DNA of 64,000 nucleotides from Mytilus trossulus (GCF_036588685.1 NC_086384.1:13654195-13718194); one strand, 5' to 3'. Shown: positions 43,801 through 58,800, counted from the first letter of the stretch. Numbers and translations are program-made. Notes: a model not told the origin generated them from the letters alone.

Positions 43801-46800
43801 ATGAAACGAGTGAGTGGTGAAAATTTGTGTTTATCCAATTCTTGAACCAATGCATGTATATATCATAAACTTGGTCCTCTGTGCACGATTTTATCATTAT
43901 TTTCGCAAATATATCATATAATCGTCGATATTTTCTCTCTCTGTTATGATTTAACAAATGGCTGCTCATTAAATGACGTGTTTTAAAGCCGAGTTTTACC
44001 GATTGTCACCTTATAGTAAACAAATCACAAAAAGCATGAGTATTGAGCAGGTGTTTAACATGTATAATCAGATATTTGTTTATTTCAATGACAGACCCAT
44101 GCGTATTGCAACCACCGGATTTTTACGAGGAGGGTTACACTCGGGTCACTATGCATACAAAAAATATGTCGGCGAAATGCTTCCTGGAAGCAAGCAATTG
44201 AAAATGTTAAAGTAAACTTCTTCTAAATGTGGACAAATTAAAGAATTTTCCTCAAAAAGTATATGTGCATAAGTTGTAATGTGAAAACTATCCATTTAGT
44301 TATAAAAAACAAATGCATATTTTTTTTTAATTTGATGTTTCTTAAATGTTATGACTTTAAAACATTTGAAACAATGATATTAACCCTTTCCTCCATAATG
44401 AAGCTTTTGACACCACCCCATGAAATTTTTTCGTTTTCACAATGCATTAATACTATAAACCTGATAATTTTTTTTTTATTGAAAAAGTCCTATGCGAATC
44501 AAGTATGTGAGAGAAAAAAATTCCATCGAGGAAAGGGTTAAGCAGAAAACAGAATTAATCAGATCAGAGGCATTTTAAAAGTGTGGAAAGAATTAATTAG
44601 CATGATTTAAAACTAATATTAATTCTATTGAATATACAGTGAGGCATTTGCACCCTTAATCATCCCAGCTTCTTCATAAATAAATAAAGAGATACTGTGA
44701 AAATGTTCAGAATACAATTGCTTGGACACTAATGTTATATACATATTTGTATGCTCCTCAAATGTCCTTGTTCTGTTCCATGGTAAGAAATGCTAATATG
44801 TTGACTGGTGTCTAATATATAATGATAAGTTGTTAAAATGTGGGTAAAACTCTTGAATTAGGAGGTCTATTCTTTCTTTAAAGTTGTAAATATGGAATGT
44901 TGGCTCTAGATGGTGTGTCATATCTTAATAATTAGTATTTTAATCTTGAAATGTCATTTTATTTAACAGGAACCTGATGTGATGAGCCTTCTTGGTGATG
45001 ATGCCTCAGATATGTCAATTATAAATAATACTACTACATGTTCAGAAAGTTCTAATGCTTCATATGGTCCTGCTGGTAGAGTATCTAAAGGTATATATAT
45101 ATATATATACATACATAAGTACGTCTGAGTCAGTGACAACACTACAACAGATGTATCCATCGGATCGCCATCAATGATGGTGATACATGGCTGTGTACAT
45201 AATGTATATACAACTCGTCTAAACATCAACCCAACAATGTTAGATCTGTAAATTTGCTTTTGCAAATTTTGGTTCTTCCCTCGCCGGGATTCGAACCCAT
45301 GCTACTGTGATATCGTGACACCAAATCGCCTGCACTGCAGCCGTCCCGCTAGACCACACGCCCACCTGGGCTCTCATATATATACACTAGTAAATACTTG
45401 TCCATTTTAAAGAAGCAGTCACAGACGTATTTCTCTCTTTCTAATCATTTACTTAAACTTTATGTCCTCTACTTCTTCGAATTCTATATATACCAGACTT
45501 TTACCAGGATCCTTTTTCTTAAAAAAACCAACTTGAATGATTTTGAGGAATATTGATTTATTAACCAGTGTTAGGAAAATACTGTAAATTCAGAAATTAC
45601 TGGGATGTTTTTAGTATCGCAAAAATTTGACAGATTTATCATTGCACTAATTTAAACTCAAATTTAGAATTTTTATGTCCCATTTATGTGATGTGTGGAT
45701 GGGGCATCCCTGTACTGGAAACACATTCTTGTTTCATATGAATTCACAGTATTTTTTCTCAATATTCGAAAAGTTAAATGGCATTTTAATGGCAATAATT
45801 TATTAACTTACAGTAAATATTTAATTTTAGTATTGTTTGTGTTTCATTCAAACTCAAAAGAATTATTTTTTTAACCTTAAAAAAATTGTGTGGTGGAATC
45901 TTTAACAATGCAATTTTCAGTTTTAAAAGTATTAGAAAATATATTTTCCCAACTGAACAACTCTTTGTAAATGTGTTCATTAAATAACAATGTTGTTTTG
46001 TAGATTCGTTAGATGAAGTTTTTTCTGACCTTGAGAACCGTGTTCGTGAGGAGGCAGCTGTCAATGTAGAAGACCAGGGTCTAATGAAATTCTCTGTTTG
46101 GGTCAGTTTTGCTGAAATTTATAATGAACAGATATTTGATTTGTTGGAACCAATACCTAAAAAGAAAACCACACGAAGACCTGTTCTACGACTGAGTGAC
46201 GATAGAAATGGTAGTCCTTATATAAGAGGTAAGAAGAGAGAAATTTTAAACATGATATTTTCACAGTGTGACATTGACCGGTCAGCCACTGGACTTTAAG
46301 CAAACATCAATCAATCAATTTAAATGTATACATAAAACTTACAACAATTGAAAAACAGTGCAAATGAACATTTTAACAAACAAACAAAAAATATATAAAC
46401 TTGTTTATGAAGAAGACCAAAGTGTATAACTCAATTACATTAGTAAAATGAACCAATATAACCAACTGCAAGTGTATATGAACATTTTCGTTTCATTTTT
46501 GTCGAGCCTTCGACTTTAGTCGAAAAAGCGAGACTAAGCGATCCTACTTTCTGTTGGCGGCGGCGGCGTCCACAAATATTCACTCTGTGGTTAAAGTTGT
46601 TGAAATTTTAATAACTTTCTTAAACTATACTGGATTTCTACAAAACTTGGACAGAAGCTTGTTTATGATCATAAGATAGTATCCAAAAGTAAATTTTATA
46701 AAAATAAAATTCCATTTTTTCAGTATTTTACTTATAAATGGACTTAGGCCGTGTTCACATTGACCTAAACTCGGTGTTATGTTAGTGTAACTCACACATA

Positions 46801-49800
46801 AACTAAACATAATTACGTTCCCATTGATAAAACTCAAATGTTTACATGTAGTTTAAATCATGTTTTGCCTACATGCAGTCGATAGTCGATGTAGGCCTTG
46901 TGTAGGTTCAGTGTACACAAAACTAGGCATTCCGAATTGTGATTTTTCCATTTATACGTAAAAAAGAAACGATTTTTATATAAAATTGATACTTATAACA
47001 CTTATTAATAAAGTTCTTTACAGAAATATTTGTCTAAACTTGATATATTTATTTGCTATAAAACACTTTACGTAGCCTTATTCATGTTATTAGCCCCTTA
47101 TCAAGACTCATCCATCATCTTTGCCGAACACATAATTTATTAGAAAAGGTCTACCCATATCGACTGGAAGTACACACTTGACAGAAATATTTGCCACTGG
47201 TATTTATTCAAACAACGATTCACTCATTAATGCATTACTGAAAAAGGGTGAGGTTACTTGCTTGTTTGTGTAGAATCTCAGATCCGTTAAAATACAATTA
47301 GAAATAAAAAAAAATATCACCCTCTTCTTTTGCCAAAGAAAAACTTGTAGAAAAAATATCATTTCAAACAAACAGAAAAGATAGAAATGTACTGAACCTT
47401 AAAATCGCTATTCTTTTTCTCTGTCTATAAGCAAGCTGATGCAGTTTTTTTTAATGCGAAGTCGAGACATCTTTAAACTACTGCAAATCATCCAAAATTA
47501 CTTTCTTAAAGGAGCAACCACTTTACTTTAAAAACAAAGGGGGGGGGGGGGTCTGAGTCCGAATTTTTCTCTCGCGCGAAAGTTAATATTTATTTCGAGG
47601 ATGGCAATTCAATATTTAACACTAAAATGTATGGGGAAACTTTGGATTCAGAATTTTTTTTCATTCTAATCATCTGTTTGACCCGATTTTTTTAATCAAA
47701 TGGTCGTTCCCTTACTGCTAGAAAAGTTGTTTGAAAGTTTGAATTCGGTTTCTACGTAATGAACATTTAAATGACATATAGTTTACAAGTGTGAACAAAT
47801 CTTATGTACAGGTAAATAAACAAGGTGTATAGATGTGGACAAATCTTATGTGAAACTAGTGTACAGTTCATTAAACCAAATGTAAACATGTTTACTGTAC
47901 ACGGCGTTTGGTGTGAACACGGCCTAAGTTTATTCTGCGGGGAAACATTACATTCACTCTGTGGTTAAAGTTTTTAAAATTTAATAACTTTCTTAAACTA
48001 TCCTTGGTTTGTACCAAACTTGGACAGAAGCTTGTTTATGATCATAAGATAGTATCCAGAAGTAAATTTTGTAAAAAGATAACTCCATTTTTTCTGTATT
48101 TTACTTTTAAATGGACTTAGATTTTCTTCCAGTTAACATTTACATACAGTCTGCAGTTAAAGTTTTCAAAACATGTATTAGATTCATTAACCAGGATGTC
48201 AATAAGATTTGAAGTAGCAGGCTAAATCATAAAAGTAGGAGGCAACAATGTCGGACGGCGTAGCCGTTCGGCGCAACGAGCTTGCTCGTTGCCCTTCACG
48301 GCGAGGGGTCTGTTTTTTTTTTAAATGGTGCAAAATCCTGCACTCTGGGGTGCTCCAGAACTCTAATTTGTTCTTTGCAAACACCATTTTTATAATGATG
48401 ATAAGGTAAATGAGCAGCAAGATGGTCATATTTTCTATAAAGTTGATAGTCACATAAATATCATCAAGACTTTCAGCTAACAAGTTACTGAAGTTGTTTG
48501 CAGATCTTTGAGGAAAATGATGAAGGCGTTACTCTTTAAGACATGGTGATATTCAGGAAATTTGATTTTATTAGTTGAAAATATTTTTAATACAACTGTA
48601 GACATGGTAGACATGCAATTATTCAAATAGTTCTAACCCATAGAAAACATTTTTCAGTATTAATAATTTCAAATACTAATCAGAATAAATCAAATGATTA
48701 ATTCAATGGACTGTTTTTCAGGCAAAAAAAAATGCACTTTGGTTAAATCACAATAATCTAGAATTCAAAATTGATACTATAAGTCAGAAGAGCATTAGTT
48801 AAGAAGCAAACAAAAGGAAAGAAAGAAATCTTAGATCTGCTTAAATTTTGGTGTTAAAATGACTTTTTATGAGTTATTAATTGAAGTCTCATATTTAAGA
48901 AAGGAAAAATGGGGTCATCATGGTCATGGGTCAACATATTTTACTCTGTAGTGTATCATAGGGAAAACAACGAAGATCAAACATCTGACAGAAATTCCAG
49001 AACCTAGTCAAAGTACATCCTTGAATGAAAATGCAAGGCTTAAACTTAAATAATCATAGGGAGACGTGACTTCTCTTTCTGGAACTGATAGGGAGGAGTG
49101 GTGAGATTTGAAAGAGAAGTTCTCCTTCGAACATTGTGCTGCAATGTTTGTTCTTTGCTTCCAATATGTATAGTACAAAGGGTCATATATGTGAATAATG
49201 TTCTTTTTATATTGTTCAATTTATATCTGAGTAAACAATTAAAGTAACAGTCGAAATTCAAAGTTATTTAAGTTAAGGTTCTAGTTAGAAACTACTAACT
49301 AGATATAGCACTAAAAAGATTTGTTTAATGACACTGAGAAAGGGAAAGAAATGATAATATAAAAATTACAATTCAATAAGAAAAAAACTGTCTTGTTTAT
49401 CATGTTTATGAAGTTCAGTGCTTTTGAAAAATCTAACATAAAAGTCTGTAAAATTGTGTCGAATGCGTAATTTTTCCATTTGGGATAAAATTTCTTCTTT
49501 CAGCTGTTCCATTCGAGGGTCGTAGATATGGGCCGTAGTTATTATTGTAAAAATACGGATTCCGGTCATAGCTGGTCCGTTTCCGATTTCTAGTTTACAC
49601 ATTAATGGCAGACGAAGTCCCGGGAAAATTAACAAAAATAAACGATGTTTGACAAGCTATTTGGAACGGAATAGGACGTTTTTAATGCAACAAATGGATT
49701 ACACATTAACCGGAGACAATTTTCATCACGTTCAAATGAAGTAAAAAACTTATTTTGCCGCCGAAACTTAGATCGATGTACGCTTCTCTTGTCAACAAGT

Positions 49801-52800
49801 ACTGAAACTTGCGGAAGTGATAAAAAGTTGTCTTTTTATTAAATAATCTGCCTCACACTGTAAAGTCAATGCTTAAATCTTTGTTCTTTAGAAAATGAAT
49901 TGTTTATGTCCAAATTTCTATCATGATCAATTCATGATCGTTTCATCGACTAGGAAAAAATTGAAATTTTTTGAAAATATTATTTTTGACAATTTTGAAG
50001 TAGCCGGCGCCAAAGCAGAAATACCCGGCGTATTTCGCCGGTTGCCGGCTTCTAATGACATCCCTGTTAACTATCCTAGATTTTTACCAAACTTGGACAG
50101 AAGCTTCTTACAATCAAAAGATAGTATTAAGAGGAATATTTTTATTGTTTTTTTTCCTCATTTTTGTTGAGCCTGTGATTTACAGCAAAAGTAGGTGAGA
50201 CACTGGGTTCCACGGAACCCTTACAAATTTTTTGAATATAAATCATGTATTTCACTACTGGTAATTAATACTGTTTTAGGTTTGAAAGAGATCCATGTAA
50301 CATCAGCTGATGAAGCATATAACTTACTGACAGTGGGACAGAAAAATCTACGTACAGCTGTCACCAAACTAAATCATCAGTCATCTAGGAGGTCTGTAAC
50401 AATTATAACAATGCCCCTTTTGATTTAAATATGTTGAATACAACCATCCACATAAGGAGGAAACATTATTTTCTGGACAGCTCTAAGAGCTATAATGCAT
50501 CTGACTCTGAAGCATTATTTTCTGGAACAGCCCAAAGGGCAAAAAAGCATCTGACTTTCTGTGTATTTTGCAAATATCCCTTAACAAGCTGTAAGAAATT
50601 GTTGTCTCACATAGTTCACTTACAAAGTGATACACATTATAAGAGTTATTGATGTCAAACATGATTTTCACAGTGAAATTTGAAAATATGAGAGCATCTC
50701 TTGATGTCATGTATACTTGAAATAAAATGAAAACCAAAAGAATTTTGATTTTTTGGCAGGATTAGCTGTTTTGGTGAACATTGCAGTACACACAAATACA
50801 ATCACATATGATAAAATTTTACTGTTTTTATTTCAATATTACCAATATTTCATGAGAAAGAAATATTCAAGTTTACATTAGCACAACATGAGTGCAAAGA
50901 AAAGTTAAACTATACAAAACATGTATCATGAATATTGCTTTACAGTTATCAAAATCAATATTCAAGACATCATTTTTTACCCATCCTATTTGTCCTTCAC
51001 ACTGCAATCAATAACCAGGGTTATATGTTGGTGTTATTACACTTATATTATTTATAGTGCTTTGAATAATGCAAGATACAACTTTGATAGTATTTAGATA
51101 TTTATAGCGTACTTTCATGTAAGTATTAAAAAAAAGATGTGGAATGATTGCAAATGAGACCAACTCTCCACAAGAGACCAAAATAACACAGAAATTAACG
51201 AGGTTCAGTTAAATTGCTAAGTATTGTAAACATTTTATGAATTGTATATATAATTTGATTTATATATATTTCAGTCATTGTATTTTTAACATCAAGATTT
51301 TACGTGTTGTTGACAAAGGAAATCCAAATCATGCACGGGTCAGCATGTAAGTACTTAAACATATTCATATTAAAGATAAGATTCTGTTCTCTATGTTGTT
51401 ATAGGCCAAAATGAATATAATTCAATGTACCTTTTGAGATCTGTTCAAGTTGAAAGTCATGATAAATACGGTAATCTTTTTTGAAGACTGCATATTTTGA
51501 TTTAGGTCAGAATTTATTAAAATATAAATGTAATTTCATAGCAAAATTGATGACTTATTATTAAAAAATATATATTAGAGGGAAAACTTATGAAAATTTA
51601 ACAACACAAGAAACTGAACACTGCTTGAAATCAATGCCACTATATTCCTCAGAAATGAAACCTAATTGGAACTAATTTAGTTAAGCTGGATGTAATTCAA
51701 ATACTGTTTAAGATGTCTGTAGTCCTCTCTTGAATTAAGAATTACTGTAACAAAAGTCCAATGATGATTTTATCCTTGCTCACAGATCGCTGTCTTTGGT
51801 CAGCATGTAGATAAAACCGGCCCCCTGAGTTAAACCATGTGAGGTTAAGCTTGGGGCTGAGGACTTATTCCTTTTTGTCTTGATTTGATAATCCCCTTAT
51901 ATGTATTACAACAATCATACTAGAATGTTTACAGAACAGAAGGACTTGTGACTGTTTTTTACTAAAGCTTTATTTTTCGGTCCCATAAAAAAAATATATT
52001 CTACAGACTAATGGTAGCTATCTCAATAGCTAATTTTTTGGTACATGTTCACATACAAATTGAAATTTAAAGATGAACAACATTTATACCAAATAATATC
52101 ATACATTTAGATGGCATTTTACCAGGATTTGATGAAAAAAATGTTAAATTTGTATTCTGCTATTGATATCAAGGATCTAACAACAATTGTTTCTAGCATG
52201 TTCGAAGCTCTATTGTTTGAATAATTGCTGTGTCAAAAGTCCAATGATGATTTTATCCTTGCTCACAGATCGCTGTCTCTGGTCAGCATGTAGATAAAAC
52301 CGGCCCCCTGAGTTAAACCATGTGAGGTTCAACTTGGGGCTGAGGACTTTTTCTTTTGATAAGCATCAGATACCATAAGATTTTTTATATTTGTGACATA
52401 GAATGTTAATATACTTGTGACTTAGACAGTCAGTATTGATATTTGTGACTTAGAATGTTAATATACTTGTGACTAAGACAGTCAGTATTGATATTTGTGA
52501 CTTAGAATGTTAATATACTTGTGACTAAGACAGTCAGTATTGATATTTGTGACTTAGAATGTTAATATACTTGTGACTAAGACAGTCAGTATTGATATTT
52601 GTGACTAAGGAAATGTATATTTGTACAGGTTGTCTCTATGTGATCTGGCTGGATCAGAACGACATTCTAAAACCCAGAGTAAAGGTGAGCGACTGAAGGA
52701 GGCGGGTAATATAAATACCTCATTGATGACACTAGGGCGATGTATTGAAGCACTGAGAAATAATCAACACCACAAGTAAGTACAGATGTGTACATCTTCA

Positions 52801-55800
52801 TTTCACTTTATACCATAAATTGATGTTGATATAGGTGTAAGAACTTTAGATAAGCGCAAGAATAAAGAAAAGAAAAAAAAAAAAAAACACCAGGAAAAAA
52901 TGTATCTTGTATTTGAAAGGCATGTTTTAAAGTTCTGTTGTTTCTTAGTCTTGATTAAAAAAATCGAAAGACATCGTTTACTTGCTCTTCATATTGCATG
53001 AGAACTAGTGTTGTTCCGATGATCGGAATAAGTCGGAAATCAGTTGGTTGGGCGTTGCGATGTCGATAATCGATTGGGATTTTGTTCAATCGATTGTCGT
53101 TTTTAGTTTCCGGACCTTTAGCTTGTCAACTTCCGGTCTGTTTTACGGTTTGCATTTTATATGCGCAGTCAAACAATATTAACCAGTCGATGACAGTAAC
53201 AATGTCAAACATCCAATAATTAAAGAATTAACCAATTTCCTTCTTTATAAACGTGACAAAAGCATTTGCAGATTTATGGAAGGTTATTTAACATTAATAA
53301 CTTTGTATGAAATACTTTCTTTCATTACCGGTACAGTACTTGTTACTTGAGAGCGGTACAAATCATTCTGATTTTAGACAAAATAATTTCGTTGCTTCAT
53401 TAGAACGTGTTGCAAATTGCCTTTTAGAAATGTTTATCCATGTGTTGCATCAAAAACGTCATATTCCTTTCCAAATTGTTTGCCAAACATCGTTTATTGT
53501 TGTAAATTTTCCGAAATTTGTCCGCCATTTATAAAAATATAAGAATCACGAATCGGATACGGTTCAACTATGTAATAATTCCGCATTCTTACAATTATAG
53601 GTTCAGACGTACGAATGACACAATTGACAGAAAATAATGATCACAAGAGTGAAAAAAAGCGTTCTTCACGAATTAACAGACAATGGCTTTGACAAACCCT
53701 TTGTATACTGTATATCTTATAATGCAAATGCATTATTTTTTTTTTTTGTGTTAATTTTAAATTTCTAAAAATTGAAAACTTTATATATCTTTTCCTAATT
53801 AGAAGCATTCAAATGTTCATACAGCTATGTTATTAAAATTGTTTTGTGAGTTACACCATTGAAATTTAGAAATGTTAGTGTCACTGTTGGTAATAAATGT
53901 TGTAATTATGAGATAAAATATGTTCAATATGAATCTTGATTCTTATCAAGACATTTCATTGTTTTAACTGCTGAATAGATAATTATCAAAGGTACCAGGA
54001 TTATAATTTAGTACACAAGAATATGAAAAGGAAACAAAAGATTAAATATGAATATATAAACTCTGCAATGATATTGAATGTACACATAAGACATGTACAA
54101 TGAGACTAAATACATGATTTCCTTTAAAAAAAAAGGGCAAGGTATTATGATCCGATTATAACCGATAGTCGGTTGGTTGCTGTCAACCGATTGTAATAGA
54201 TAATCGGTTGGTAATTTCAACCGATTATCCAACACTAATGAGAACAATATAATATGTTATCTTTTGTAAATGTGGGCGTGGTATCTCAGTGATAACTTTT
54301 ATGAATAAACTTTGACACTGGTGAAATTCAGTGAGACAATTTTACATTGGTTGTAATTTCAAAAAGACAGGTTAACCACACATACAAAAATATATGATCA
54401 CTACTCCTGGAGATATCAACATTTCACAAACATTATCTCTAGATTCAGTTAAGAGTCATTAGAACAACACAGATTAAGTCAAAATCATGTTGAAATTGAA
54501 ACCCAAGAATTTGGGCTGTTTCATTAAAATATAAATGTCGTCGCTGGGCTTCTAAGATGTTGTATATGACTTTTTTGACTAAAAATACTTTTTGACACCA
54601 ATGGTCTGGGCGGGAGGAAATCTTTGGTATTACAAAATAGCATACAGTTAGACCAATCAAAATGTGTGAAATAAGACATATTACAAAATTGCCAATGTCA
54701 GTTGTTTGTAAAGTTTGCTTCCAAAATGTTGTATAAAAACTTGAAAATGGTTGTCGAATGGCTTTGGGAGAAAAATAATTGTACACTTCTTTATTTCTGT
54801 GAAAATAACTTAAGTTCTTGGATAATCCAGAAATGTCAAAGTTTTTATTTCATTGCTATCTACAAAAATGTTCAAGTTCACATACAACATTTTGGAAGCA
54901 TGCATTTTGCCAAAATTTTCAAAGCTTGTTTGTGAGAAATCTTTTTTTTGAAAAATTTGTAATATACAACATTTTAGAAGCCCAGCGACGATGTGTATTA
55001 TGCTGTGGTAAAGATTTGAAAATGATATTATAACCAACTATTAACTTGAATTTCAGAAATAAATTTAACTCTTTGTTTGTAGAGATAAAACCCAGCTGAT
55101 ACCATTCAGAGACAGCAAGTTGACAAGATTGTTCCAGAATTTTTTCTCAGGTAGAGGAAAAGCTGCCATGATTGTCAATGTAAACCAGTGTGCCAGTATG
55201 TTTGATGAAACTTTACATGTCTTCAAATTTTCTGCCGTAGCAAAACAGGTACGGCTATACTAAACCATTGTTTTGTGGTTGTTCCTGTCGCTTACTTGGA
55301 TAAATGGCTAACTTTTATCTTTTTACAATGAAGTTGCATTGTCAATATAGCAACACCATTTGTTCATACATCACCCTTTATACAAAAAACACAGCATTGG
55401 ATTATTTTTGATACATTTGCGTAAAGGACGGAAGGCTTTCAAAGAAGATTTGGGTACAGACAATGGAAAAGCAAACTAACAACACTTATAACCAAAACAC
55501 ATGTATGATCTATGAAAAATCTATCCAGGCAAATTAAATTAACTGTCTTATAGTTATGTTCACAATAAAATGCCGACAGGACCAGTGAGGGTTAAATTAT
55601 TTTATATTCCTCCTCAGAATTAAATAGATGTAGGATTTTAATGCCATATTTACATTGTCAAACCTGCAAAATACTCACATGTTAAGTGTTGTTATATAAA
55701 TACTCACATCTTCATTGTTTGATTGTAGGTTGTAGTAGTTCAGAAACCAGAACCACCACCAAAGAAAAGACTGAAATCTGCACCTCCTCCTAAAGTACCC

Positions 55801-58800
55801 AGACCATCTATTCCATGGGCTACTCCAGGTTTGTTTTATTATTAACCAGGAACACAGGTTTACTTAAGTGGTTTACAGAACTTCTAATTCTAATATTACA
55901 TATATAACCAAACAGTCTTGGACAGTAATCATCCCTTGTAATTCAACTGTTCCCTTTAACTTGCTGAAATGCCTCAAATCACACATGTATGCTGCTTTAA
56001 TATGGATGATTTTGTCAATAATGTAAATTATTTCGTTTATTTATACCCCTCCTTTAAGTTGAGAGGTAAACGGCTTTGCCTCTGTTCAATCTCTCCTGTG
56101 TAATTTAATACAATCCCATTTATCACAAATCAGGTCTTCCTGAACTTTGGTTTCAAGAAAGTTTGTGAAACATTTTAATTACTAGTCATTCCTTTTGTTG
56201 AGGAATACAAATTAGAATAATAGTAATTATTGTAATAGGAGGGGTATATTTTTTTTGTTTTAAGTGGTTCTACTTCATAAGAATTGTTATAAAAAAAAAC
56301 CAGGCACATTAAAATGCAAGTGGATGTGCCTTCAGATAAATCTCAATGCTTTCCAGCTAATTTTATTTAAGTAGCAATCATTTATTAAATGAAAGAATAA
56401 AAGTAACACATTTGTGATTTTTTGTAAATTTCATTAGTCACATAGATTTGTTTAAAATGAAGAGCTTGTTATATATTTTCAGGTGCAGCTGACATGTCAC
56501 TAATGAACTCTGCCCTGAAACATGGACAGCAGATTCCATTACCAGAGGATGATTTTGATGAAGATATGGACTCTGATTCTATGGATGATTCAGAATCGGC
56601 TGTAATTATTTTAATATTAGAATTTTATGTTTAAAAATGTTTTTAGATTCAGATTTGTTACATGTCAGGGTTAAATGAGTGTAATCAATTGTTTCACTGT
56701 TTTACATTAAAATGTATGGAAAATTGGGCTTTGGTTGTTTTCGAATATAACTAGCTATAACTTTTTTAGCTCACCTGGCCCGAAGGGCCAAGTGAGCTTT
56801 TCCCATCACTTTGCGTCCGGCGTCCGTCGTCCGTCGTCTGTCGTCCGTCGTCCGTCGTCCGTCGTCGTTGTTAACTTTTACAAAAATCTTCTCCTCTGAA
56901 ACTACTGGGCCAAATCAAACCAAACTTGGCCACAATCATCATTGGGGTATCTAGTTCAAAAAATGTGTGGCGTGACCCGGTCAACCAACCAAGATGGCCG
57001 CCAGGGCTAAAAATAGAACATAGGGGTAAAATGCAGTTTTTGGCTTATAACTCAAAAACCAAAGCATTTAGAGCAAATCTGACATGGGGTAAATATGTTT
57101 ATCAGGTCAAGATCTATCTGCCCTGAAATTTTCAGATGAATCGGTCAATCGGTTGTTGGGTTGCTGCCCCTGAATTGGTAATTTTAAGGAAATTTTGCTG
57201 TTTTTGGTTTTTATCTTGAATATTATTATAGATAGAGATAAACTGTAAACAGCAATAATGTTCAGCAAAGTAAGATCTACAAATAATTCAACATGACCAA
57301 AATGGTCAGTTGACCCGTTTAGGAGTTATTGCCCTTTATAGTAAATTTTTAACCATTTTTCGTAAATTAAAGTTATCTTTTACAAAAATCTTCTCCTCTG
57401 AAACTACTGGGCCAAGCTAATCCAATCTTGGCCACAATCATCTTTGGGGTATCTAGTTTTAAAAATGTGTGGCGTGACCTGGTCAACCAACCAAGATGGC
57501 GGCCACGGCTAAAAATAGAACATAGGGGTAAAATGCAGTTTTTGGCTTATAACTCAAAAACCAAAACCTTTTGAGGAAATTTGACAGAGATAAAAATGTT
57601 TATCAGGTCAAGATCTATCTGCCCTGAAATTTTCAGATGAATCAGTCAATTGGTTGTTGGGTTGCTGCTCCTGAATTGGTAATTTTAAGGAAATTTTGCT
57701 GTTTTTGGTTTTTATCTTGAATATCATTATAGATAGAGATAAACTGTAAACAGCAATAATGTTCAACAAAGTATTATCTACAAATAAGTCAACATGACCG
57801 AAATGGTCAGTTGACCCGTTTAGGAGTTATTGCCCTTTATAGTCAATTTTTAACCATTTTTCGTAAATCTTAGTTATCTTTACAAAAATCTTCTCCTCTG
57901 AAACTACTGGGCCAAATTAATCCAAACTTGGCAACAATCATCTTTGGCGTATCTAGTTTTAAAAATGTGTGGCGTGACCAGGTCAACCAACCAAGATGGC
58001 CACAAAGGCTAAAAATAGAACATAGGGGTAAAATGCAGTTTTTGGCTTATAACTCAAAACCAAAGCATTTAGAGCAATCTGACTTGGGGTGAATTTGTTT
58101 ATCAGATCAATATCTATCTGCCCTGTAATTGGAAGATGAATCTGACAATCTGTTGTTTGGGTTGCTGCCCGTGAATCGATAATTTTAAGGAAATTTTGCT
58201 GTTTTTGGTTATCATCTTGAATATTATTATAGATAAAGATAAACTGTAAACAGCAATAATGTTCAGCAAAGTAGGATCTATAAATAAGTCAACATGACCA
58301 AAATGGTCAATTGACCCCCTAAGGAGTTATTGTCCTTTATAGTCAATTTTTAACAATTTTCATAAAATTTGTAAATTTTTAATTAACATTTCCACTGATA
58401 CTACTGGGCCAATTTCATTATAGATAGAGATAATTGTAAGCAGCAAGACTGTTTAGTAAAGTAAGATTTAAAAACACATCACCATCAACAAAACACAATT
58501 TTGTCATGAATTCATCTGCTTCCTTTGTTTAATATTCACATATACCAAGGTGAGCGACACAGGCTCTTTAGAGCCTCTAGTTTCATTTTAAAAGACATTT
58601 TAGACAAATGGAGTTCAATTTTAAGTACAGCATTCCAAGAAACATTTCCAAAGAGCTTGTTAAATCACCATTACCTTTACCAGTTTTCAAATGATCAAAG
58701 AATTAAAAAAAAATATTTAATAACATCATATTTTTAGCTGGGCCAAGTGAGCTTTTCTCATCACTTGGCGTCCGTCGTCGTTAACTTTTACAAAAATCTT

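Larger units (their letters stand above)
46494..50222 (+). repeat. tandem-unit repeat in kinesin intron 5, split by two transposons
   Basis: It begins 'tttgtcgagccttcgacttt' and ends 'tttgttgagcctgtgattta' with 'gggttccacggaaccc'. Between are three diverged units with 'cactctgtggttaaagtt' and 'aaacttggacagaagctt'. A TA-flanked element interrupts after unit 1 and a TTAA-flanked one inside unit 3. Removing both restores unit order. Confidence 0.75.

Noticed and set aside
45260-45375. tRNA gene on the minus strand
   Set aside because: A and B boxes are good but the cloverleaf pairings are poor and a SINE body and tail follow.
52389-52605. Regular repeats resembling a CRISPR array
   Set aside because: The units are contiguous 52-bp copies with no variable spacers, inside a eukaryotic intron: a minisatellite.
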